DNA of 64,000 nt. Origin: Axinella damicornis. Its lineage: Eukaryota; Porifera; Demospongiae; Axinellida; Axinellidae. Below, piece after piece: positions 32,845 through 44,511 of the stretch. Where the stretch lies: contig OZ007513.1 in assembly GCA_963931865.1 (NCBI GenBank), positions 5,314,837 to 5,378,836 of the forward strand. Reading direction: 5' to 3'. A model generated the notes under the pieces. It had not been told where the DNA came from. It saw nothing but the letters and a program-made list of their open reading frames with translations, and did no database searches. The translations under genes were made by a program, and so were the position numbers. The stretch's first letter is position 1. Each line of letters opens with the position of its first letter.

Positions 32845-34197
32845 ATCGTGCAAGGGAACGTCTGGCACAAGTTGCAGAGAAGTTCAGTGCATGTACCAAG
32901 GAGGTAAGTGATGCTCTGTTCATGTAGTTGATCATTACGGTCCGTAGATATGTTTGGCTGTCCATCTTCCTATTGTCACCTTAGAGCAACATCTGCAAAG
33001 AGCGTGAAGAAGCCACAAAGTCGGTTTCAGAAGACACCAGACATATAGGTTGGTATTTCATGTACAGTTTATGCATTGCAATAGTACACTGTAGCTACCA
33101 ACTGAGTCTCTTTGGAGGGTTTGGTAGACTACCAACTAATGAGACAAACAGATCATATCCCTAACCTCCCTAACCACTTTCTCCCGGTTTTATAGTGCAC
33201 AAAAGGAAGCGATGTGGCACATGCATAGGGTGTTGGAGGAAAGACTGCGGGAAGTGTGTCTTCTGCCAGGACATGACAAAGTTTGGAGGAGAAGGAAAGA
33301 AGAAGAAATGCTGTGTGAGGCGTATCTGTACAAACCTATCAGGTATGCAAAGTCATGATCAGTGACCAAAAGTACTGTAATACCTCATCCTATTCTGTTT
33401 TTCAGGGTCAATACAGATCTCCAAAACCACACTGTCGGTGCATGAGTTTCGACAGGTTAGCATACATACATCCATCTACATGACTGTACTAAGCATGTGG
33501 ATGATTCCGTACTGTTGTTATACCCACCCATAGGGATACTTCCGACAGAATCCACGGTTTGTGCCTCTCCCTGGTTCAACTATCGCAAGCATCCCTGTAC
33601 CAAGAACCCCAGTACCAGTCTTGCCGAACCTCGCACAGGCCTTGTCGGCTCCCATACCAGACCTGCCAGCTTCAGTAGTGCAAGCACACTGTATTCACGA
33701 GACAGCATCGGAAGATGGGCGAGTAACAGTACAAGCCTTTCTTTCTGGACACGGTCGTAAAATTGTGCCAGCAATTCCAGATGGGAATTGTCTATTTAGA
33801 TCGTTATCCATTCTTCTTATTGGTGGTCAAGAAGATCACTTGATGGTAAGAAACATGTTGATGGACTTTGAGCTTGCAAATGCCGACCTGTTCAGACACT
33901 CCAGGAGCACATTAACACGATTAAGCCGAACTATGCATGGGGGTCAAACACTGAAATACTTGCAGCAGCCACACTTTGTCAAGTTCCCATCTATGTAGCA
34001 TGCGACACACCCCCAAATGGATGCTGGAAAGTCTACAAACCACTCAACATCCCACTCCATTTGTCATTGGGAGGGGATGGCTTGAACTGTGCTACACAAA
34101 CAACTCTCACTTTGATGCTGTACAACCAGTCAAAACCACAATTCCTCTGCAACCTGTTATAACACCTAGTGACTGTTACGAAGACAGCGTACTGTAA
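32845..34197 (+). CDS. CXXC zinc finger - OTU cysteine protease fusion gene
   Basis: Plus-strand exons with agreeing phases: 32845-32903 (RARERLAQVAEKFSACTKE), 32985-33048 (KEREEATKSVSEDTRH), 33196-33342 (CXXC finger RKRCGTCIGCWRKDCGKC, VFCQDMTKFGG), 33406-33455 (SIQISKTTLSVHEFRQ) and from 33534 (GYFRQNPRFVPLPGST). The last leads into an OTU fold: IPDGNCLFRSLSILLIGG has the catalytic Asp and Cys, and NNSHFDAVQP near 34110 the catalytic His. OTU enzymes cleave ubiquitin chains; CXXC fingers bind CpG DNA. Downstream of 33950 the reading frame must change at least twice (VPIYVACDTPPNGCWKVYKP lies in a third frame), so the copy is either damaged or has consensus errors. I know of no standard animal protein with this order. 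Confidence 0.75.
33004..33469 (+). repeat. CXXC module, copy 2
   Basis: 466 bp, near-identical to 29442-29893. Here the small exon is complete (LSVHEFRQ) and the upstream coiled exon has a proper acceptor, so this looks like the fuller version. Confidence 0.92.
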
Positions 34198-34549
34198 GTG
34201 ACTCTACCCAGGGACCTTTCCAAGAACCTTACTTGAAATTGTTTGTATCACTTCAATAGTTTACCAAACTGATTGGACTGAGACAGCATCAAGAGTTCAC
34301 ACTATAGCTAGTCTCTATGCCCAACTTCGTCAGCTGTATTTATATGTTTATAGTTACTCACCTGGCATCCCTGGCACTTCAATCGTCAATCAAGCTATTG
34401 CACGTGCATGCGAAGTTCACTATTATTATTAAGACGTAAGTATGACGTAATGCGACTTTTACCCTGCACCTAGCAAGAACCTATTAGTTTAGTATACGGA
34501 GAATTTCGAAGGTTAATATACAGTACAGAAATACGTTTTCTGCTGCATA

Positions 34550-35621
34550 ATGGAATGTAACTGCTTGTTTTCTAGGCTACCAGACGAGCTGTACCTGAAG
34601 ATTTTCTGTTACCTGACACATGCAGAGGTGTGTACGTGTATGCAGGTGTGGAACAGCCTTTGTAATGATGACAGTCTCTGGAGAGAAGTGAAGGTTGGCT
34701 ATGGAAAGGTGACTGGTGAGGGTGTCTTGTCTAAACTTGCCTCAAACTTTCCAAGGATCAAAGGGCTTGTCATTTTGAGCACTGAGTTGGAGGCTCGGAT
34801 GTCATCAAATAACTTTACGTGTGATGAAAATGAGTGGCAGAGGTTTGAAAATCTTGAAACGTGTGACATTTCTTGTCCAAGGGGACTATTAATTGGATTC
34901 AATCCAAGCCACTGCAGTAGTTTCAGGTCCCAAACTGCAGCGCTTCAATGTGAATGCAGCAGTGAAATCATTTGCTCAGTCTGTTTCAGCCTTGTAGGAG
35001 CTACGTGGAGTTGAGTTTTGTGTACCCAGATTGGTGATGTTTCAGTCTATATATCGTGCTACCCATACATCAACCGTTTAAACAGACTGGAGAGTCTCAA
35101 TTTAGATGGTGTGGAGTTTCTATCGGACATAGGCATCCGGGGTATTTTGGAGAAGTGTCCAATTTGAGGACTTTGACAACCTGATGGACAGTACTCTGCT
35201 TTCTTTGGGGAAACTAAAAACTTGCTGTCTCTGAGAGGTCCGCTTTTCACAAATAGTGCTTTGTGTCTCTGTTTGGCCAACTGAGAACTACAAGAATCCC
35301 TGAGGATTGCTGAGGCTGAGTGCACAGTGTTGCTGGACTCTGGTCTGACCAAGGTAGCCCAGAGCACCCCCAACCTCTCACTTGGATATCTCTCATGGTG
35401 TTGGAATCTGACAGTCAAGGGACTGCAGGCCATTGCACTCAATGGCATACCACTTGATGCAAACACACATACAAGTTGGACTGAAAAACTGTACCGGCCA
35501 TCATTGGAGCTACAAGGCTGTGCTATCTACAGTAGATCTGGTGCAGACCGATTTCGTGGATGATGAACAACTGCGGTTGCTCAAACTGGAGAAACGATCT
35601 TGGACTATGGAGAAAAGGTGA
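34550..35621 (+). pseudogene. F-box / leucine-rich-repeat protein, decayed
   Basis: ATG at 34550 opens an F-box (RLPDELYLKIFCYLTHAEVC, then WNSLCNDDSLWREV), the Skp1-binding part of SCF ubiquitin ligase receptors. Downstream stretches in different frames are LRR units: INRLNRLESLNLDGVEFLSD, then DSGLTKVAQSTPNLSLGYLS with WCWNLTVKGLQAIALNG near 35330-35450, and LVQTDFVDDEQLRLL near 35545. This fits an FBXL-type protein. There are several frame breaks and no introns with good borders, so it is a decayed gene or intronless copy; consensus errors could contribute. Confidence 0.65.
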
Positions 35622-35706
35622 CAGGTCTCAACCCTTAAGATCCTGACTGTACAAGTCATGTAGTCGTGATCTTTTATCAATAGCCTGTTTGATTTATGAT
35701 GATGTG

Positions 35707-35784
35707 GTAGCCTCGTTCCCAGCCTCCCCAGCTATTAGTTGCATACTGTCAAGGGTACAATCATCAGCCTGGGAACAAGGCTAA
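35707..35784. mobile_element. TAGCCTC-family hairpin
   Basis: TAGCCTCGTTCCCAGCC ... CAGCCTGGGAACAAGGCTA. Confidence 0.7.
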
Positions 35785-36110
35785 CTAGCTAGTTAGTAGC
35801 TGTGCCATTGTGAATGACACCATTGTATATTCAATCAGTTGTTTACTGGGTTTTTTCTTCACAATATTGTCTATAATATATTTCTATGATTGAAGTGAAC
35901 ATGAGAAACATATTATTCCTTGCACCTGAGGGGCATGTATGTTACGTATCACTGAAGCTGTAAAATCCCTCACTTTACAATGTGCTCTTCCATGCATACA
36001 TGTGCTAGCTGAGCAGTTCTTCACAGAAATCAGACCCAGTGCAAGCTAGCGAATGATGTCCTTTCAGCCATCAAGGCACTACACTACCATGCATGTAGTC
36101 AGGAATGATA

Positions 36111-36402
36111 CCGTAGTCGCGCGTTATTAGGCGCATCTCACTTATAGGCGCATATTCGCTGTTAGGCGCATGTTCGACTCTCGTCCCAGGTACTCGCTGT
36201 TAAGTGCTGCAGTTTTTCTTCCAGAAACTCAGCCATTTTCGATCCTACGGAGTGGAAAAAGCTATAATTCTAATTGAAGCGCACTTCCTATTCGAGGAAT
36301 GTCATTATAAAAATATTCGTTATTAGGCGCATCTCGCTTATAGGCGCATATCTCCTTCCTGTGGAGTTATAGGCGCATGCGCCTAATAACGCGCGACTAC
36401 GG
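36111..36402. mobile_element. Tc1/mariner-like palindromic MITE (TA target)
   Basis: Ends CCGTAGTCGCGCGTTATTAG and CTAATAACGCGCGACTACGG with TA on both sides (36109-36110, 36403-36404). Interior repeats the word TTAGGCGCAT / TATAGGCGCAT. Non-coding. Confidence 0.82.
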
Positions 36403-36532
36403 TATGCAAAGATGGTTTTCCTCAGCAATGCTAGTATATAAGAGGCAGTCTCTATTATTTCCTGGCATATAGGCCATGGACTCATGGAGGGGATGCTGGA
36501 ATTTCCAGAAATTAACCATGCATCCCAACATG

Positions 36533-36623
36533 TAGCCTCTTTCCCAGGCCATCGCCCAGCTTTTCGTCACTTGCAGTACGGTAAAGCGACAAAAGGCTGG
36601 GCGTGGGACTGGGAACGAGGCTA
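36533..36623. mobile_element. TAGCCTC-family hairpin with perfect 9-bp target duplication
   Basis: TAGCCTCTTTCCCAGGCC ... GGGACTGGGAACGAGGCTA flanked by CCCAACATG (36524-36532, 36624-36632). Confidence 0.9.
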
Positions 36624-36664
36624 CCCAACATGCACAATATGATGCAACTACAACCTATACCAAC

Positions 36665-36736
36665 CATTGCACACTGCTTCACAAGTTCATAGAACTCGAT
36701 CTTGGTCTTCATCATTCCCATGCATGCAGGCATCTT
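36665..36736 (-). CDS. Exon-like segment of unknown gene
   Basis: Minus-strand 24-codon stretch KMPACMGMMKTKIEFYELVK plus QCAM, bounded by CTGTAG acceptor and GTTGGT donor, phase 0. Codon pattern is plausible but I recognise no family. It lies between RPLP1/USP24 and the RhoGEF on the same strand. Confidence 0.3.
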
Positions 36737-36844
36737 CTACAGATTGGCATGGTAACCTAATTGTTCCTAGACCAGCACCCAATTACGTATGACATTGTGG
36801 TGAAAGCCAGGCCGGCAAATAACATCCTCTACACTGCAGTTTAG

Positions 36845-36949
36845 TAACCTTGTTCCCAGGCCTTCACACCCTAGGATTTGTCGCTTGCAGTACTAAACAT
36901 AATTATGTATTCACACACAGCCTCATCATAACAATAGGAACGAGGCTAC
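36845..36949. mobile_element. Diverged TAGCCTC-family element
   Basis: TAACCTTGTTCCCAGGCCTTC ... ATAGGAACGAGGCTA; ends recognisable, interior diverged. Confidence 0.55.
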
Positions 36950-37076
36950 TAACCATGGATACCATACCAGTTATCTTCTGTGTGTAACGGAAGTGGGATG
37001 TTCGTGGGGCGGGACTAGACTATAGTGACGCGCGACCTTCGTACTTCGTACTTCAATTTACTGAAACTCAAACTCT

Positions 37077-37480
37077 GCGTACAATGTTCGAGAATAGTGG
37101 ACATGGCTGGAATATTCCAGAACAGCTGGTGGGGAGCAGCAGCCGAAGCGGACGCAATCCGGGAGCAGCAGTTGAAGCGGACGCGATCGGGAAGCAGTTG
37201 AAACAGACGCAATTGAGAGCAGCATGCAGCTGAAGCGGACGCAAGTGGCGAGCAGCAGCTGAAGCGGATGCAAGTGGCGAGTAGCAGCTGAAGCGGATGC
37301 AAGCCGGGAGCTCAGCAGCAGTTGAAACAGATCGATGCAATCACGCGGGGAGCAGCAGCTGAAGTGGACGCAATCGGGGAGCAGCAGCTCTGCACAGAGA
37401 GCTATCCGGCACCAGAATACTCACGCAGGCGAACGAGGGGGAAGCAGCTGAGAGAGCGAAGCGAGCGAAGCTACTTGTAA
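37077..37480. repeat. Element with internal GCAGCAG-GAAGCGGACGCAA minisatellite
   Basis: About nine imperfect units of 28-30 bp (GGGAGCAGCAGTTGAAGCGG), followed by CTCTGCACAGAGAGCT and GGCGAACGAGGGGGAAG. The same order occurs at 56665-57035, so the array travels with its flanks as part of a dispersed element. Confidence 0.8.
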
Positions 37481-37999
37481 TATTATATCCAAGCATGCAT
37501 GCACATGCACACACACGTGTATGCATTCATACACACACCATGATTTTCTGGCCATAGCCGGTGCATGAATGATGGCCCAGGTCTTACTCTCACCGTGGTT
37601 TCATACATCTCGCACTGTGTGTGCCTTTGTGGCAAAGGCGTCCGGCCTGGTAACACATACACAATCAATCCAACATGAACACTCAGTAACCAAAGGCCAT
37701 ACTTATGAGCATGCACCAATATTTTAAATGGATGTTGGATAAGCAACTGAAAACATCACTACCTGGACATTGCATCCACCAGCATATATCCACAGCTAGC
37801 CTCGCTCAAAGACGGTCCCGGCAGCCAGTTGCACGGCACATTCTAATTATTAAAAACAGGGTGAGTTTTGGCACAGTAGGCATCAGTGCACAATGGCGAT
37901 CACGAATGCTTGGTCACAATCTTCACGGGCCTACGTAGCACCTACGTAGGCTTGCATGATTTCGCCATCTTTAGCAAACTAAAAGAAACACTTCAGCAC

Positions 38000-38068
38000 T
38001 AGCCTCGTTCCCAGGCCTCCGTCCAGATTTTGAGATAAAATCTGGGCGGAGGCTTGGGAATGAGGCTA
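38000..38068. mobile_element. TAGCCTC-family hairpin with perfect 9-bp target duplication
   Basis: TAGCCTCGTTCCCAGGCC ... GGCTTGGGAATGAGGCTA flanked by CTTCAGCAC (37991-37999, 38069-38077). Confidence 0.9.
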
Positions 38069-38178
38069 CTTCAGCACCAGGTTCCTCAATACAACTTGTC
38101 AGTCGTGCAATAGTAATAATTTGGGCGTGCTGTACAAATGCTGGATGAGGAACCGGATTGAGGACACCTATGTCTCAC

Positions 38179-38263
38179 CTTCCAGTGCACGGGCAAAGAG
38201 TGTTGTCCAGATAGGCTCAACATTCACACCAGCAGCATTGATTAGAGTAGCCATCTTATCAGG
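38179..38263 (-). CDS. RPLP1: Ribosomal protein P1 (large stalk), one exon
   Basis: An 85-bp minus-strand exon with CTTCAG acceptor and GTGAGA donor. It encodes DKMATLINAAGVNVEPIWTT then LFARALEG, the central helix region of the acidic ribosomal stalk protein P1 (the motif AAGVNVEP.W..LFA.AL). P1 binds P2/P0 and recruits translation factors. The N-terminal exon and the acidic C-terminal tail (ending in a DDDMGFGLFD-like motif in animals) were not found nearby. It is therefore either an isolated exon of a gene with long introns or a fragment. Confidence 0.8.
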
Positions 38264-38290
38264 CTGAAGTGTACGAGAATGTGTGATGAG

Positions 38291-38325
38291 TGTGTGTGTG
38301 TGTGTGTGTGCATGTGTGTGATGGG
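38291..38325. repeat. TG microsatellite
   Basis: Interrupted TG repeat. Confidence 0.8.
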
Positions 38326-39162
38326 CGTGTCAGTACTTGAGTGATGGAGGTATACCTAAAATTTCACTCCTGAAGGAAGTGATGTTCAGCATACTCCTGG
38401 TAGCACGATCATAGGTGAGCTTTGCCAGACTACTTTCATGGTCATGCATGATTGGTATGAGTAAGCCCACACCCGCAATGGCACCTCCTACTTCACCTCA
38501 GCTCATGCACGTGACTTAATTGGACTGAATCTACCAGCTCATACCATGCTCCCAGCAAAGAGAGTTGGTTTAGTTAACTGAAACTAAAACTAAAACCACT
38601 TTTAATAACAGCCTAGCCTTTATGCAGAAGCAGTCTAACAGGCTAGCTGTGCATCCAGCTCGTGCGTTGACGTCGACTTGGAGCGGAGATTGTCTACATA
38701 ACTGAGACACAAACTATGAACAGTCTACCTCAACAAGGCCTTGTAAGGATGGAGACTATAGCGGGCCGGTGAGGGGCTACAGCATTCATTTCATGAACAC
38801 GGGGAGAGAGCGTCAAGCCATTGCATGGCTGTGCTGGAAGTGAACTCAGTTTGGAAATAACACATGATGCAAGAACATGCAAATACACGCAGGAAGTGAT
38901 TTACGGCACGACGTATGTATACGATACAATACGGAAGATTCACCCAAACTCGTCTATGTGGGGCTCACTCAGGCTCGCCCCAATAAAACTATAACTAGAA
39001 AGGTTACTATCTCTAGTTAACAATCAATGTTAAGAACTTTGTAACAAAGACTAAACTAAGATTTCCGTAAGAAAAACTAAAACTAAAACTAAAACTGCAA
39101 TATTCTGAAATTTACCGCCAAATAAAAGGGACTGACATGTCATTAAAAGCATTTGCGACGGT

Positions 39163-39211
39163 AGCCTCGTTCCCAGGCGCTCGATTATCGAGCGCCTGGG
39201 AATGAGGCTAT
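39163..39211. mobile_element. Minimal TAGCCTC-family hairpin
   Basis: TAGCCTCGTTCCCAGGCGC ... GCGCCTGGGAATGAGGCTA, with likely 9-bp duplication ttgcgacgg/ttgcgagag (two mismatches). Confidence 0.8.
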
Positions 39212-39380
39212 TGCGAGAGAAGTGAGGAGGGCAATTTAAGTCACTGTAACTTGGAAGTAAACTAAATACAACACAAATTCACACTCACACCATCCCATAT
39301 CCACATGCACACATATACCACCATCGCCACCGACATACACCTACCATCCCCCCCCCCCCCTACCCCACACCCCCACCCAC

Positions 39381-42300
39381 CAGTACTGATGGTCTGGCAG
39401 AGCTGGTCCAGCTGCTCTACCACAGAGAGCCGGATGTCGACATGCAGGTATCCTAGCAGAATGTCCATTACAAAGTCCTCAATATGAGGTAGCGTGCAGA
39501 AGATGTTGAGTAGAGAGCTGCTGAGCTTCAGGCATGTCACGAGTAGTTTTAGGGCTTCTCGTGCTATCGCTGCATCCTGGATAAGGAGGGACAGAGGGGA
39601 GAAGGAGGGAGTGAGGGAGGAAGGGAGGGAGGGAGGAAGGGAGGGAGGGAGGGATGGAGGGATGGAGGGAGGGAGGGAGGGGTCAATGCATGCGAACACT
39701 GAGTAAAGTGAGTTTGCTCAATACTACATACGTAACTCCTCATCCTTTCCTCCCTACCTCACTCATCTCTTTCCCCCTCTCTCTTCCTCTATACTCTCAC
39801 CTCGTGCACATATCAGCGGACTCTAATTGCATCCACCAGCTCATACATACAGCTTGCCTCAGTGAACTCACACACACATGTATGTACTGTCAAGCGAAAT
39901 GAGCAGAGCTAAAGGCAGCCACACAGGAAATGTACAACCATGGTACATGTATGATGTGATACCCGTGTTTAGAAATCAAATATTATTCCGTGTTGCGTAA
40001 CCTGCTCAGTGTCATCAGCAGCTCTAGAACTTCTGTAGCACATTGTTGAGTAGTTCTAGCATCTACGGTTCGGGAGATACGGCTTCGATTATCATGTGAT
40101 CTTGAGAGTCTGCTGGCCACTTCTACACCCGACAGTGAAGCTACAGGATCAACTTACCAGCAGAAGAAGCGTAAGCGGACACAGCAGTTTCTAACTAGAA
40201 CTAGCAGAGCTGCCTACCATCTTGATCCCCTACTTGAAGAAAGTTTGTCTACATCCGAAATCAGTCAAGGAACAGTGAAGCGTTCAGAGCAAGGAGAGGA
40301 GAATGCAAGCGAGGCTGTCCTGCTGTCGTTAAACAGTTGGCCAAAGCATAATGAGAGCGTTGGCACTCACACCAGCAAGATACATGTAGCACAGTATAGA
40401 AAGAGAAGCTATCCTGACCCAAAGAAGGGAAAACCACCTAGAAACATTACTGGCAAGTTGACTAGATCCAGTACCCAACTTTGTGCCATCACTTAGTAAC
40501 TTATTATGGCTGTACATATAGATTACCAACAGCATCGTTGCCAGGCCATTCCCACCTCAAAATTTAATCTTTGATCGCTTGCAGTGTGAAAATAAGGAGG
40601 GAGAAGGCCTAGGCGATCTGGTCACACGTCAGTTAGACAGAGGGTAGACACATGGGGGGGGGGGGCGGCCAGCCATAATAATTCCCATTTCACATTGACC
40701 CATCCCCGATGAACAACAAACAGTACAACAGTATTGGTGCTGCATTGCAACGCTCTGGCTGGCATCCAGCCTTCAGGCGGAAATTACTCCATCGTAGGGC
40801 ACTGCCCCCCAAGTGTCTAGAATTAGTGGATCAGGGAGTGTCTCTTGGGTAGTAATGGCAACTATCTCTACTGTATTTTGGCGTACATTGATGTAGGATC
40901 ACAGCGATTGACACGCCAACATAAAATTAAGCAGGAACTCTCTCAACACACTGTGATCACCAAGTCCAAGGCAGAAGTTAGCCACAGCTAAAGCTAGAGA
41001 ACTTTGTACAGTGTGTAATAATTATCCCCTTCAGATGATACAGCTTTTCGAGACTGGTGGAAAGTTCTGGATGATGATTATTTGGAAGTGCGTTATCCCC
41101 ACGAACAACATGGATTACCGGGCAAGAAGTCGAATCGAGCAAAAACTGTACCCCGAATGGTCGTCGAGCTGACAGCTGTGTCCAACATCCTATTTCTTAC
41201 CAAAGTTCCGAAGAATAGAACCACCACACATTGTTTAGTGAGTTTAACCATGCCCAAGAGAGTGTAGGGAAACCCACCGCTGGAGCTTTTGCTATCCGAC
41301 AATGGCTTAAGGAACATCGCCCAAAAGTTGCTATCCACCCACAAAAGGTGGACTGCTGTAATACTTGCAAGCGATTGGAAATGGAGCTATGCAGGCTTGG
41401 TCAGATGATTAAACGTCGCCATCAATCTGGAAGTTCTAGTGCAGGTGATATCCAATCGCATGAGGATGCAGTTGCCGATATAGAGCGGGAATTAAAGGAA
41501 CATAAACTGGCTGCCACAGACTTTCTATTGAGAGACTGCTGCCAGATGTAGTGAAATCTGGAACAGCTATTTTCGTCAGGACGTCTTCACGATTGCAGAA
41601 CTGAAGGACATTTGTGATCTTCATGCACACACAACAATTGAAGACGGTACCTCAGTTCTGCAGTGGCGTGAGGCATTCGTATTAAATATTCTGATCTGTC
41701 CGGTACTAGAAAGTGTCATGACTTCCTGATAGCTCGTTCTTGTGATCAGACTGTTGTGATGAAAGTCAAGGAGAGTTGCTGCGGTGGTTCTTTCAGCAAG
41801 TCACCCCTTCGAGTGATTGATCCTGACGCAGTAGGTGTTCCGACTGAGAACAGCAAACAGACACAATTTCACAATCTTTCTGAAGAGAAGTTTGATCACA
41901 TGAAGCTCATGTACATGTACAACCAGTTTATTCCTCCTGAACGACGTCCTGACTACCTCCCACCTTTTGTCTCATCAGCAGTTCGAGGCAGACTACCTAG
42001 CACCACTACCACTTCTGAACCCCGATCGAAGCGACCGAGAAAACCGAGTACATGTTCAACTCCTGGCTGTGCTGGATCTGGTCACAGGAATCCTGCACGC
42101 TGGGCTCAAGGGCACAGTACTAGAGCAGGACGTCCCCTACACACAAGCTAATATAGCTAAAGTTCTATTGTACAGGTTGTACCATTTTTGTTGATTGTAT
42201 GACAGGTGTTGTTGATACTGTGAAAATGTACTACATGTATATTACAGTGGAAGTAACAGTATTTGCAACAGGAAGTAGTAGTTTTTAGTGAACATAGGTA

Positions 42301-43250
42301 ATTTGTGTGATGCATGCCTCTCATATTCATAGCAGCACTTCCTTATACAAATGAGAAGCCTTTGCTGCAAAAAGTGAACTTTGACCTGGGCTGAATAATC
42401 TAAACACAGGTATCACATATAGTTATCTAGTGTCACCGTACGACAGCCATCATGATGGCGCAGTCAGTCTTAGTGCACCTTTCCTCATGCTCAAAGGACT
42501 ACTTATTTTCTTACCAGGAGTGCAAGCACAGTGAGACAGAATTGCTAGTGTGTGATAACTGAGTATAATATGAACTATGCTATTCCGTATGATGTTGATG
42601 ATGTACATGTAACTGTGATGTAATCTGATGATGGACTACTTACCATGTGCTCAAAAAAGTGAGTCAGTCCACAGTGCTAACCCTCGCTAGGGAAATAATG
42701 CGCTATCCGATACCCAAAGACCACGGGTTGTTACAACTTCTTGGTCAGTATTATAGTATACATAACCACACATATAATTATACAGTGTACCTTTGCTGAG
42801 ACGGAGCCTCTCTGCACATATTATCCCAGCCTGTAGCTGGGTGGGTGGAGTACTAGGAGGTGTTGGCTTCCCCCTGAGGGACTGTGCAGGGAGGAGGGCT
42901 CCGGGTCCCCTATACTGTCAAGGTGGAGCTGCCCTGTGGCTGCTGACCAACAAACACGCATCAGATAGACTTGTTGCAAAATCGTCGACACTCATTGTCT
43001 GGGAATAAAGGATAGGAAGGATTGGTAGATTTACGTTACATATCCGTGAGGGGTTTACCACATATGTGGCTAACAAAGCAGAACCTATTTAAACTAGGCA
43101 CCCAAGAACAGAATAGCTTAATGTCGTATGGCCTGAGAACGAGGCTACGGAAGGACTGGAGGGAAGGAAGGAGAGAGGGAGGAAGAGTGGGAGGGTTGGA
43201 GAAAGGAGAGAGGGAGGAAGCAGGAAGGGAAGGATGGTTGGAGAAAGGAT

Positions 43251-43299
<49 letters not shown>

Positions 43300-44452
43300 A
43301 GGAGGGAGGGAAGGAGAGAGGAAGGGAGGGAGGGAGGCACAATAACTGGTACTCAGTGGACATGCAGTCCATGGGTGCATGGCTCCATGTGGTGTCTAGG
43401 CCCTGTACATGTACCTCGATAGTCAGTGGGGCGTCCAGTGCTGTTGGCCTCACCCACCTGTGTAGGTGATGTATTGTTCATTCCAAAGAGCTTCTCGAGC
43501 ACAGACTGTGGGGAGGGGGGTGAGTGAGGGACTTCTCAGGCTCCCTCTGGTGCTTGGTAGGTGAACTCCTCCAGAGCCTCTGTTACTTGGTGGTGTGTCG
43601 GCAGCAGCATCAGAAGGCTGCGCACCCCCACAAAAATACTATGGAGAGGGAGGGGAATGAGAGGGGAGGGAAGAGGTTTCAAGAGGGGACAGAGGAGAGG
43701 CACAAGGTGGAGGAGGGTGGGGAGCGAAGGGGAATGAAGAGGGGTGAGAGGAGAGGAATGAGGTGGAGGAGGGAAGGGAGAGAAGAGGGAGGGGAGTGAG
43801 AGAGGAGGGAAGAGGGGACAGAGAGAGACACGAGATGGAGGAGGGAGGGGAGAGAGGGGGAGGGAACAGGAGGAGATGGGAGAAGAGGAGGAGGAGGAGA
43901 AGGAGGAGGAGGGGGAAAAGGAGTAAGAGGAGGAGGAGGAAGAGGAGGAGAAGCAGGGGAAGGACGAACAAGGGGAGGAGGGGAGAAAGGTAATAATACT
44001 GTAAGTGTGTCTGTTGATGTGCTGTATTGTATTACCACTGAAGAAGACCACCGTAGTGTGGTCGAAACGTTTGGTTGAAAAACAAGTTCTTGTTGAACCT
44101 CCCGGCTAGTGTAAAAGCTTAAGCAAGTGAAAGATGAATACTGGGTCACTCAATCACATGTACTCAATTGCATTACCCTTCCCTAAACAGGTACACATGT
44201 AGCTGAAGTCAATTTTGGACTCGGATCAGGTGATCCCTAGAGGACATTACACTATTGAGTATCACAAATCTTGCACAGGCTTAACGACTGCATCTTCAGT
44301 GGGACATGGTATACAGGTGTACGTTCTCACGTCAAGCTTGAAGTCAGTCTTGGACTGATCTGAGGAGATGGAGAGGGTTATCGGGTGTCCGAGCACCGTG
44401 GGGAGGGAGGTAGCGTGGGAAGTGGTGGTTCTCCTGTGAGGGTGTGGGTATG

Positions 44453-44511
<59 letters not shown>

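Noticed and set aside
43036..43453. Proline/glycine-rich proteins around 43.0-43.5 kb
   Set aside because: All frames derive from a 45-bp G run and GGGA repeats; no conserved domain.
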